A stretch of DNA of 64,000 nt, taken from assembly GCF_014268805.2 (NCBI RefSeq), contig NZ_JABWRF020000005.1, positions 1-64,000 on the forward strand. Direction: 5' to 3'. Within the stretch, counting starts at the first letter, position 1; every line of letters begins with the position of its first letter. Made by a program: the position numbers and the translations under genes. The DNA is from Pseudomonas farsensis. Its GTDB lineage: Bacteria > Pseudomonadota > Gammaproteobacteria > Pseudomonadales > Pseudomonadaceae. Under the pieces are notes generated by a model. That model did not search any database and had not been told where the DNA came from. It saw only the letters and a list, made by a program, of their open reading frames with translations. Below are positions 35,156 to 42,449 of this stretch, one piece after another.

Positions 35156-35176
35156 AACCCCGCACAGGGCGGGGTT
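35156..35176. terminator. Intercistronic hairpin between D and capsid genes
   Basis: AACCCCGC-ACAGG-GCGGGGTT, an 8-bp stem with 5-nt loop directly upstream of the capsid gene. Same design as the hairpins at 21626 and 32063; without a T-run it may set relative expression or protect the mRNA end. Confidence 0.5.
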
Positions 35177-35196
35177 GGGGGGAACAGAAGGTCAGG

Positions 35197-35544
35197 TCAG
35201 CGCAGGATGATGAAGTGCGCGGCCAAGGCTTTTTCCGCGTCGGCATCGATGCCGGTCAGCAGGGCTTCGCTGACCTCTGCCAGACGCACCACGGCGCGAC
35301 CGCGACGGGTGGTATCCGACTCGCCGAGGGGGGCGAAGAGGATGCATACAGCGTTTTCGCTACCGTCCTCCGCCACGGGGCTGTAGGCAGTGAATTCGCC
35401 ACTCGCGGTGAGTCGCCCCAACACCTGCCCAGCAACCAGGGCCGGGCCAGCAGCGATGTTGATGGCTTCGCGGGAGATCTTCCCTGCCCCCTCGGAAAGC
35501 AAGAACTCACCGGCGTGGACCGGTTCGTGTTGGATGCTGCTCAT
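35197..35544 (-). CDS. D: Head decoration protein D (lambda gpD-like)
   Basis: 115 aa from ATG 35544 (MSSIQHEPVHAGEFLLSEG). Lambda gpD-type capsid stabiliser: AGPALVAGQVLGRLTASGEF ... AENAV ... RRGRAVVRLAEVSEALL. Overlaps the protease gene by 4 bp. Confidence 0.88.
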   Translation of the reverse strand: MSSIQHEPVHAGEFLLSEGAGKISREAINIAAGPALVAGQVLGRLTASGEFTAYSPVAEDGSENAVCILFAPLGESDTTRRGRAVVRLAEVSEALLTGIDADAEKALAAHFIILR

Positions 35545-36692
35545 GGTCGTGCTCCTTTGTTGGCGGCCTGCCGGCGGGCAGCCCAAATGCTGGATGGGTT
35601 CGGCAACTGCGCCTTGACCTTCTCCTGGTCGTCATCGGCCGGGGGCAGGCTGTTGTTGATTTCGAAGCCTTTCCCGGAGCCGACCAGCTTCTCGAACAAA
35701 CGCGCCCGCACGGCATCAGCGCCCAGGCCAGCCGTCACGTACTCTTTGGTCAGCTCGGGTAACCGCGCCGCGACACACAGATCGTGAATGCCTTTGGCAG
35801 TCGCCAGCGCAGCCTGCACCGTGGCTTTGTCGACCAACTTGGTCGACGCAATCAGCGTCTCGGCCAGGTTGCCGATGCCGGCCTTGGTGCAGTCCTGAGT
35901 GATCATCAGAGCCAACGCCGTGGAGTCGCTGACGTCAGGTTTGTTCGGCGCCGGCGGCTTCACCGGGTCATCGGCCGGAGGCTTGCTGGCCAGTTGGTCG
36001 AGCAACGGCTGCGGGGTTTTCTGGTACCGGGCCATAGCCGCGCCATTACCCAGACACGCCCGCACCTGCACGCCGCTGCCAATCTCATCCACCAGCCCGA
36101 GCGCGAGCGCCTCCTCGGCGGTGAGCCAGCTTTCATCGTTGACCAGCCGCCGCAGCTCGGCTTCGTCAATATCAGGCGACTTGGCCTTGTAGGCCGCGAT
36201 GATCACCTCGAACGCCTGATCGAGCACATCGGCCACCCGGCGCAGCTCATCGGCGTCGCCCTCGATCCAGGTATAGGGGTTGTGAATCATCAGGATTGCG
36301 TTCGATGCCATCACCACCCGGTGAGCGCCGCACACCGCAACGCTGCCCGCGCTGGCCGCCAAGGCGTCGATGCGGGCAGTGCAGCGCTCGCCCAGCCGGT
36401 TCAGTGCGTTATGGATGGCAACGCCCTCGAACAGGTCGCCACCGTTGGTGTTGAAGGCCACCTGCACCGGCGACACACCGTCGTCGACCGCTTTCAAATC
36501 ACGGAGGAACTGGTTGGCAGTAATGCCCCAGCCACCGATCTCGCCATAGATGTAGATCTCGATCGGGCTTGGCTCGGCTTCAGTTGCGCCTTCAGCCTTG
36601 GTCGCTGCACTGATGCGGTACCAGTGCTGTTCATTTTCCTGCGGTGGCGTCGGCGCCTTGTTGAAGACGCGGACTGGCTTCAAGGGGGTCAT
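35541..36692 (-). CDS. C: Head maturation protease with scaffold-like tail (ClpP/S49 type, lambda gpC-like)
   Basis: 383 aa. Residues 40-210 form the serine protease domain: oxyanion region NTNGGDLFEG, nucleophile S114 in ALAASAGS, His H137 in MIHNPYT. The C-terminal ~170 residues are helical with a Pro-rich linker (PADDPVKPPAPNKPD), consistent with a fused scaffold as in lambda C/Nu3. Overlaps the portal gene by 4 bp. Confidence 0.9.
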   Translation of the reverse strand: MTPLKPVRVFNKAPTPPQENEQHWYRISAATKAEGATEAEPSPIEIYIYGEIGGWGITANQFLRDLKAVDDGVSPVQVAFNTNGGDLFEGVAIHNALNRLGERCTARIDALAASAGSVAVCGAHRVVMASNAILMIHNPYTWIEGDADELRRVADVLDQAFEVIIAAYKAKSPDIDEAELRRLVNDESWLTAEEALALGLVDEIGSGVQVRACLGNGAAMARYQKTPQPLLDQLASKPPADDPVKPPAPNKPDVSDSTALALMITQDCTKAGIGNLAETLIASTKLVDKATVQAALATAKGIHDLCVAARLPELTKEYVTAGLGADAVRARLFEKLVGSGKGFEINNSLPPADDDQEKVKAQLPNPSSIWAARRQAANKGARP

Positions 36693-38167
36693 GGTTTCTC
36701 CTTCTCGTCGGGGTCGTCGTCGACCGCCGACAACGTGCTGTACTTGATTCCCAGGTGCGTCGCCCTGGCGAGATCTGCGGCGTTTTCTTCGTCCACCACC
36801 TCGGCGTCAGTGCCGTTGCGCAAACAGGTCTCGCTGCGCGTGGTAAAGCCGGCAGCGATTTCCATCTGCCTGGACTGGACGTCCTGAACGGGGTGGATAT
36901 AAGCCCAGCCTTGTGGCACCCAACGGGTACGCTGGTATTCGCGGCGACGTAGCGAGTAGTCAGGCAGGTCGACCGCGCCGGCCAACACCGCCATGTCCAA
37001 CCAGGCTTGCCGCACCGGGCGGCACAGCTGGTGGACGTAGACCTGGAACTGGAGCTGCTCCAGCCTGCGCCGGAACTCGGTAAGCACCACGCGGATGGCG
37101 CGGTCGTTGACGCCTTGCATGTCACCGGTCATCAGCTCGTAGGGCAAGCCGGTGCCAGCTGCTGCGGCCATGAGCTGCTGCCGCATGAAATCGCGGTAGT
37201 TGTTGCCGGCGTCTGGCGGGTCGGAGAATTCGATCTCCTCCCCTGCGCCGAGCTCCTGCACCGTGCCGGGCTCCAGCCCCACCATGGGGGTGAAACCGTC
37301 CCGGTCGAGGTTGACGGGTGACCCGGTGATATCCAACTGCGGCGGGCCATCCGGCGCGGGCTTGCGAACGAAGCCTGCGAACAGGTTGGCCACTTCCTGC
37401 CGGAACAGCACAGCATCGTCGAAGTTGTCCAGGCTGCGCAGGCGCTTCAAAACAGGTGCCAGGCGTGGCACACCGCGCAGCTGCCCCGGCTCCAGCGGCT
37501 CGAAGACGTGCAGCATCTGCTCGGCGGGGACCCGTACCAGCTGGTTGTAGCCGACATTCAGCGAGGACTTGTCGCTGGGGTGGACCCGATAGCACCAGTA
37601 CGCCACACGCCGGCCCATGGCATTGAACTCGATCCCGGCGCGAATGACGTTACCGAAGCGGGTCACCTCGAACTTGTCATGGGGAACGAACTCCGGCGCC
37701 AGGCACTGCAGTTGCAGCGGAACGGCATAGCCATCCTCCAGCCGGCGTGGACGCAGGCGGATGAAGCATTCGCCGGACTGCTCCACCGTGCGCGCCACTA
37801 GCGCCTGCAGACCGTAGAAGTCGGTGAGCTGATCGGCATCGGCTTCATCGACCCAGTCCTCCCACAGCACCTGCATGGCCTTGCGCACCTCTTTGTCGAC
37901 CAGTTGCGGATGCGGCGTGATGCCGGTGCCGATCAGGTTGCTCACACGCTTGTCGATGACGTTGGCCGCGTATGGGTCATTGCGCACCGCGCTGCGGGAG
38001 CGAGAACGTAGATTGCGCAAGGCCGGCATGATCAGGCTGTTTACGCCGGTGTCCGGCGCATCCCACCCCGATGAGCGCCGCCCCTCGGCGGCGCCTTCGT
38101 AGCTGGCCTTGATCCGCTCGGGCACCAGGATGCCCGAACGGCCAAGGGACATATAACGTGCGCTCAC
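36689..38167 (-). CDS. B: Portal protein (lambda gpB-like)
   Basis: 492 aa. Dodecameric DNA gate of the head. Family features: NSLIMPALRNLRSRSRSAVR ... YAANVIDKRVSNLIGTGI, EQSGECFIRLRP, and AGTGLPYELMTGDMQGVNDR. Overlaps the W-like connector gene by 4 bp. Confidence 0.94.
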   Translation of the reverse strand: MSARYMSLGRSGILVPERIKASYEGAAEGRRSSGWDAPDTGVNSLIMPALRNLRSRSRSAVRNDPYAANVIDKRVSNLIGTGITPHPQLVDKEVRKAMQVLWEDWVDEADADQLTDFYGLQALVARTVEQSGECFIRLRPRRLEDGYAVPLQLQCLAPEFVPHDKFEVTRFGNVIRAGIEFNAMGRRVAYWCYRVHPSDKSSLNVGYNQLVRVPAEQMLHVFEPLEPGQLRGVPRLAPVLKRLRSLDNFDDAVLFRQEVANLFAGFVRKPAPDGPPQLDITGSPVNLDRDGFTPMVGLEPGTVQELGAGEEIEFSDPPDAGNNYRDFMRQQLMAAAAGTGLPYELMTGDMQGVNDRAIRVVLTEFRRRLEQLQFQVYVHQLCRPVRQAWLDMAVLAGAVDLPDYSLRRREYQRTRWVPQGWAYIHPVQDVQSRQMEIAAGFTTRSETCLRNGTDAEVVDEENAADLARATHLGIKYSTLSAVDDDPDEKEKP

Positions 38168-38370
38168 AGTCCCTTGCCCCCGTGATAGAGGCGAGTCACG
38201 CGCGAGCGCGGCCCGGCGGCCTTCACCAGCTCGGACTGGATCAAGTTGCGCGCCTGGATCAGTTCGTCGACCGTTCGATACTCGACGGTACGGTCCGAGT
38301 AGCGAACGATCTTTTCACCACGCGCGATCGCACGCTCGACGGTGGCGAGGTCTGCTTTTGTGTAAGCCAT
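38164..38370 (-). CDS. W: Head-tail connector, lambda gpW-like
   Basis: 68 aa. MAYTKADLATVERAIARGEK, YSDRTVEYRTVDELIQARN and a basic C terminus match gpW, which caps the portal. Directly follows the terminase large subunit. Confidence 0.88.
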   Translation of the reverse strand: MAYTKADLATVERAIARGEKIVRYSDRTVEYRTVDELIQARNLIQSELVKAAGPRSRVTRLYHGGKGL

Positions 38371-38371
38371 G

Positions 38372-40405
38372 TCAGCGTCTCTTCAGGTAACCGCTGGTGG
38401 AGCTGCGGCGTTGCGGGGGTTGGGGTGCGGCCCTTGGGGCCGGCGGTGGCGGATCACTGCGCCTGACCGGCGCCAGCGAAGGTGCTGGCGACGTCGCTTC
38501 TTCGGCCTGGTCGTCATCCCGCTCTCTGGCCTGGGGCCGGGCTGGCTGCGGTTCGCTCTGGTCGAACAGGCTGGCCTGCGCGAGCGCTTGCCGCAGCTTG
38601 TCCCAGTCGTGCTCGCCGTAGCGGTGCAGGCCAAGGAAGTTGGCCATGGCCAGGTTGTACACCATGAGGTCCAGCGCCTCGTTGCGCTCAGCCTTGCTCT
38701 TGACCCACTCGATCCGCTTGTAGCCCTTCACGTAGCGGGCGACCTTGCGTTCGGCCACGCACTGCTGGAAGAACTCGTCCGGCAGGTCCTTGGCGAAGTG
38801 CAGCGCACCAGGACCTTGCTCGAAGCTGTAGCGGTTGTAGATCCAGTCTTTCGCCGTGTCGGTACCGACGATCCACAGCTCGGCGCCGTTGCGTTCGGTC
38901 TGCCCCTTCCATGTGACATCCACCTGCGAGGGGCGCTGGGCGATCACAGGCCTGCCCGGCTTGCTCGCGCCCTTAAGCGCAAACACGTTGCGCCAACGGC
39001 GCACACGGGTGAACTGGTAAACCTCGTGGGTGTGGTGGCCACCGGAGTCGATGCCGGTGGCCAGGATCGCCAGGCTGACGCCGCAAGGGTGCGGGTAGCG
39101 GATCTTGAGGCGGCCATCGAGCAGCGCCCAGGTGCGCTCGTCGGCCGGGTCGCCGGGGATGACCTGGTGATCGATCACCCAGCGCTCCATGCCAGCGCCC
39201 CAGGCCATGACCATCAGCTCCAGGCGGTTGGCCTGCACGTCGACGGAAGCCGTGAGCGCCAGCGCTCCAACGGGCAAGGTACCGAGCACGTAGTCTTCCT
39301 GCAGCGCGCGAGCCTGCAGCACCTCAGCCTTGGTCTGCTCGATCGCGCTATCCCAAACCTCGGCCAGGCGGGTGTTGTAGAACACCTGCATCGGCTCCAA
39401 CTCACCGCGATCCGCGGCACGCTTGGCTTCTTCAAACTCACGGGCCAGCATGGCCCAGGAATGCCAGCCCAGCGGCGCGTAAAGCGCGTTGAGGTGAAAG
39501 CCCACCGTTTCGCCATCGCCAGTAGAATGGGAACGCCACTCCCCATTGGCCAACATCTCGCCCTTCTGGTGCTCCTCGATCAGCACGTCGCATTCAGGCC
39601 CCGAACACTGGTAGTGCACGGTACTGAAGTCGGTCGAGTACATCAGGCGCTCCCATTCCAAGCGTTGCATATGCCCACAGTTCGGACACGGAACGTAGTA
39701 GTACCGCTGATCACTCATCTCGAAGAGGTCGGCAATCCGCGACGCGCCTTTGATCGTGGGTGAACTGGAGAAATAGAACTTGGCATTGCGGCCGAAGGTA
39801 CTGCCCCGAGCCTCTGCCAGCTTGATGGGGTCGCCCTCTTGGTCGACATCCACATCCCAACGATCAATTTCGTCGCCATAGACATACCTTGCCGAGAGCT
39901 CGGCAAGGTTGGCGGCCGAGCCTGCCGTGGTGGCGTACAACGTACCACCCTCGAATTCCTTGGTATCCATCGTATTGCGGGCATCTCTGGAACGAGAGGC
40001 GGCAACACGCGACTTCAGCTCTGGAATCGCGGTGAGCGTCTTGCCGATCCGGGAAGACACCCGTTTCGCCAGCCCCAGGCTAGGCAGCAGCGTCAAGATG
40101 TTGGACGGTGCCATGTGAATCAGCGCGCCGATCCAATTAAGGGCGATCTGCGTTTTCATCAACTGCGACGCAACCATCGTGACCACCCGCTTAGACGGGT
40201 GGGCTGGGGATAGGCATCGCATGGGTTCGCGGGCATACGGCGTGCGCGCCGTGCGGTATTTTCCAGGTTCTGCGGCACCGGTATCACGCGGGATTCGCAT
40301 GTAACCGTCGGCCCACTCATCGACCCAGAGTTCAGGATCAGGCTTCAGGCCTCGCATATACGCAGCATGGTGGACCGCCGCCCCGTCTGCGTATGGAAAC
40401 TGCAT
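38372..40405 (-). CDS. A: Terminase large subunit (lambda gpA-like)
   Basis: 677 aa ATPase/nuclease that packages DNA at cos. Start at 40405 (MQFPYADGAAVHH). N-terminal ATPase with VTMVASQLMKTQIALNWIGA as the adenine/Walker region and WDVDVDQEGDPI nearby. A CxxC zinc-like motif (VPCPNCGHMQRLEWE) precedes the nuclease domain (TASVDVQANRLELMVMAWGA, ATGIDSGGHHTHEVYQF). GpA-type terminases usually make cohesive ends. Confidence 0.95.
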   Translation of the reverse strand: MQFPYADGAAVHHAAYMRGLKPDPELWVDEWADGYMRIPRDTGAAEPGKYRTARTPYAREPMRCLSPAHPSKRVVTMVASQLMKTQIALNWIGALIHMAPSNILTLLPSLGLAKRVSSRIGKTLTAIPELKSRVAASRSRDARNTMDTKEFEGGTLYATTAGSAANLAELSARYVYGDEIDRWDVDVDQEGDPIKLAEARGSTFGRNAKFYFSSSPTIKGASRIADLFEMSDQRYYYVPCPNCGHMQRLEWERLMYSTDFSTVHYQCSGPECDVLIEEHQKGEMLANGEWRSHSTGDGETVGFHLNALYAPLGWHSWAMLAREFEEAKRAADRGELEPMQVFYNTRLAEVWDSAIEQTKAEVLQARALQEDYVLGTLPVGALALTASVDVQANRLELMVMAWGAGMERWVIDHQVIPGDPADERTWALLDGRLKIRYPHPCGVSLAILATGIDSGGHHTHEVYQFTRVRRWRNVFALKGASKPGRPVIAQRPSQVDVTWKGQTERNGAELWIVGTDTAKDWIYNRYSFEQGPGALHFAKDLPDEFFQQCVAERKVARYVKGYKRIEWVKSKAERNEALDLMVYNLAMANFLGLHRYGEHDWDKLRQALAQASLFDQSEPQPARPQARERDDDQAEEATSPAPSLAPVRRSDPPPPAPRAAPQPPQRRSSTSGYLKRR

Positions 40406-40409
40406 AGGT

Positions 40410-40961
40410 TCAGCTCTGTGAGTGGATGGCCTGCTCGAATTCGGCAGCGGACATGGAGGCAGCGTCATCCAAAACTCGACGCAATGCGCTGGCAAGGATC
40501 CGTTCGATTTGCCAGGGGTCAGAGATGGACGAAATTTCAGGCGCAAGCTGCGCCGGAAGTGCCAGAACTTGATCGCGAATCATCCTGCCAGCAGCAAACG
40601 CTGCTTGATCCACGACGTCCACTTCAACCAGCGCGCCATTGGCCTTGCGCAAGTTGGTTTCGGTCAGCTCAGCCTGTGCCAGAGCAAGCCGGGCTTTGGA
40701 TTGCTGATAGCCTGGATGAACAACAGGATGTTGAATTTCCGGCGGCCGCTGGGAGGGTGACACTGTGGCACTGGGAGCAGCTTGCACGTTGGAGTTGCGT
40801 CTACCCGGCTCGCTTGTCATCGCTAGGTATTCTTCGCTGGCATCGACATCAACCAAACCGTCGGCTGAGAGAATCAGGCGGCCCTGCAGGACCAACTTGC
40901 CGACGTACTGCCGCGACCAGCCCTTGCTTTTCGCGTACTCGGTTCGAGTGAGGAATGTCAT
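40410..40961 (-). CDS. Terminase small subunit-like DNA packaging protein (Nu1-like)
   Basis: 183 aa from ATG 40961, with GAGG five bases upstream. N-terminal winged-helix domain (LTRTEYAKSKGWSRQYVGKL, LILSADGLVDVDAS) binds cos DNA in this family; the helical C terminus contacts gpA. It is the first gene of the head operon, with TGTCA repeats lying just upstream. Confidence 0.82.
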   Translation of the reverse strand: MTFLTRTEYAKSKGWSRQYVGKLVLQGRLILSADGLVDVDASEEYLAMTSEPGRRNSNVQAAPSATVSPSQRPPEIQHPVVHPGYQQSKARLALAQAELTETNLRKANGALVEVDVVDQAAFAAGRMIRDQVLALPAQLAPEISSISDPWQIERILASALRRVLDDAASMSAAEFEQAIHSQS

Positions 40962-41010
40962 GTAAACCTCTGTCACCTCGGGGTGTAAACCTGTCAACCA
41001 ATGTCAACCA
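40956..41010. promoter_or_regulatory. TGTCA repeats beside terminase gene, candidate cosB-like region
   Basis: TGTCA occurs four times (40956, 40971, 40992, 41002), twice preceded by TGTAAACCT (40961, 40984). On the minus strand this reads as tandem TTGACA words. It may be terminase binding sites, a promoter, or both. The neighbouring 41010-41108 region is GC-rich with a C7 run and could contain cos. Confidence 0.35.
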
Positions 41011-41108
41011 ACGTGGGAAAACCTGCCGCTAACAAAAAGCCGCGGGTTCCCGGTCCCGTACCCCGGCCATATCGCCAGGGTCCCCCCCCTCCCAGGATTC
41101 CGGGCGGG

Positions 41109-41456
41109 TCACTGACCCGGCTCGCCTGCCTGCGGTGCCACCTGCCCGAGGCCCAGGCGCTTTGCTGCCCAGCGCTCATACAGGTTGATCGCCACATCGG
41201 CGCCGGCCATCGCGGTCAGGCAACCCACCGCCGCTGCCGCCCATACCGAAACCCCGAGGGCGTACAGCAGCATGTTGGTCGACAGCCCACAGGTGACGCA
41301 GGCACCCGACCGCAAGGCCAACCGGCGAATCAATCCCCAGCCGCTCATGCCCGCTTTGTCCGCCCGCCACATCTCTCCCGACACACCGCCGACCAGGGAC
41401 AGGACGATGACCATCCAGATCGGCAGCTCGGCTAATGCTTGTTGCTCGCTATTCAT
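41109..41456 (-). CDS. Phage holin family protein
   Basis: 115 aa with three hydrophobic segments (IWMVIVLSLVGGVSG; RSGACVTCGLSTNMLLYALG; VWAAAAVGCLTAMAGADVAI) and a charged C-terminal tail, the size and layout of a phage holin. First gene of the late operon; the endolysin and spanins are 20 kb downstream on the same strand. Confidence 0.75.
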   Translation of the reverse strand: MNSEQQALAELPIWMVIVLSLVGGVSGEMWRADKAGMSGWGLIRRLALRSGACVTCGLSTNMLLYALGVSVWAAAAVGCLTAMAGADVAINLYERWAAKRLGLGQVAPQAGEPGQ

Positions 41457-41493
41457 GTAAGCCTCATTGGCAAAGCACGGCGCCGGAAATAGA

Positions 41494-41517
41494 AAACCCC
41501 GCCAAAAGGCAGGGTTC
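41494..41517 (-). terminator. Terminator upstream of holin gene
   Basis: On the minus strand AACCCTGCC-TTTT-GGCGGGGTT (one C-A mismatch) followed by TTCT. With the hairpin at 41624 it forms a pair between the Q-like gene and the late genes. Confidence 0.6.
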
Positions 41518-41619
41518 TCGGTGCACCGACAGGTCGGAGCGGGTGCACAGCACAGTGCTTGTGGGGGAAGCGCCTAAGCGCACTTTTGATATCGTGGGGC
41601 CTTTTTACCGGCTAACTGC

Positions 41620-41644
41620 AAAACCGAAAAGAGGCTGTTTTCGG
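41620..41644 (-). terminator. Terminator after Q-like antiterminator gene
   Basis: On the minus strand CCGAAAA-CAGCCTC-TTTTCGG is followed by TTTTG. It lies 16 bp past the stop of the Q-like gene and is a plausible target of late antitermination. Confidence 0.65.
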
Positions 41645-41659
41645 TACTCCGCTTTGGCG

Positions 41660-42121
41660 CTACTTCGGCGCATCGACGGCGCACGCACGGCGCATTCCCA
41701 CCCGACGAACGGTATTGGTCCTGCATGGCCCCGCGCGCGCAATTATGATCCTCACCACCTGCAGATGCAGGGCCTCAAGCCAGTACCAGTAAGTGCGCTC
41801 TGCGTCCTCAGCGAGCCCTACGGCCCTCATTTGCTCGCGGATGGTGGCTTCGTGGAGATACCTGAACGTAGCGAGGCGAGCCAGGAGTCTGCCCCGCTCG
41901 TCTCGCCGCTCCAGCTCGGCCAGAGCAGCGTCCACCTCAGCGGCCGCGCGATCCATGCCAACGCCTTTGACCGGTATGCGTGAGCCTGCGGCACCACCAC
42001 GAGGGGCTGCGCCCTTCCACTCCATGATGGAACCCATCTGACTTCCCAGGCCAGATTCCAAACCGTATCGGGCGCGCTGCTCGGCCCAGTGGCGCATGAG
42101 GACATCAACATCCTTTTTCAT
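41660..42121 (-). CDS. Antitermination protein Q-like regulator of late genes
   Basis: 153 aa. The pattern MRHWAEQRARYGLESGLGSQ, a Gly-rich middle, and a helix with AALAELERRDERGRLLARL then EATIREQMRAVGLAEDAERT resembles small phage antiterminators (Q/DUF1133 type). Position just upstream of paired terminators and the late operon supports it. Similarity is by pattern, not by a firm signature. Confidence 0.6.
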   Translation of the reverse strand: MKKDVDVLMRHWAEQRARYGLESGLGSQMGSIMEWKGAAPRGGAAGSRIPVKGVGMDRAAAEVDAALAELERRDERGRLLARLATFRYLHEATIREQMRAVGLAEDAERTYWYWLEALHLQVVRIIIARAGPCRTNTVRRVGMRRACAVDAPK

Positions 42122-42449
42122 CGCCAGAACCTCCCCGAAGAACTACCCGACACATAAATGAGGCAACCCAACACAAACCCAACACACTTAAAACTCAGTA
42201 GATTCAATGGATTAGGCATAAATGTGTCGAGTGTGTTGGGTGTGTTGGGTTTAAAAGCTCTCGCATGGAGAATTTTTACCCCGTCAGTTTCCCTGCTAAA
42301 AAAAGCGCGCCTGCGCGCGCGCGTACGCAAACCCAACACACCCAACACACGTTCCCGCCATGTCACGGAATTCGGGGCCTGAACCTGTGTTGACTTGCAC
42401 CAACCAACCCAACACCAACCCAACACACCCAACACACTTTCAGACGTAT
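42122..42449. other. Iteron-like array, candidate replication origin
   Basis: About 330 bp with no credible gene. The word CCAACAC (or its complement GTGTTGG) occurs roughly ten times in four clusters: 42166-42185 (top strand), 42228-42250 (bottom), 42332-42352 (top) and 42404-42440 (top). A run of AT (TTTTTAGCAGGG side at about 42290-42305) lies between clusters. It is adjacent to the primase-helicase gene, the usual place for a replication origin. A 134-aa minus frame here merely translates the repeats. Confidence 0.55.
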
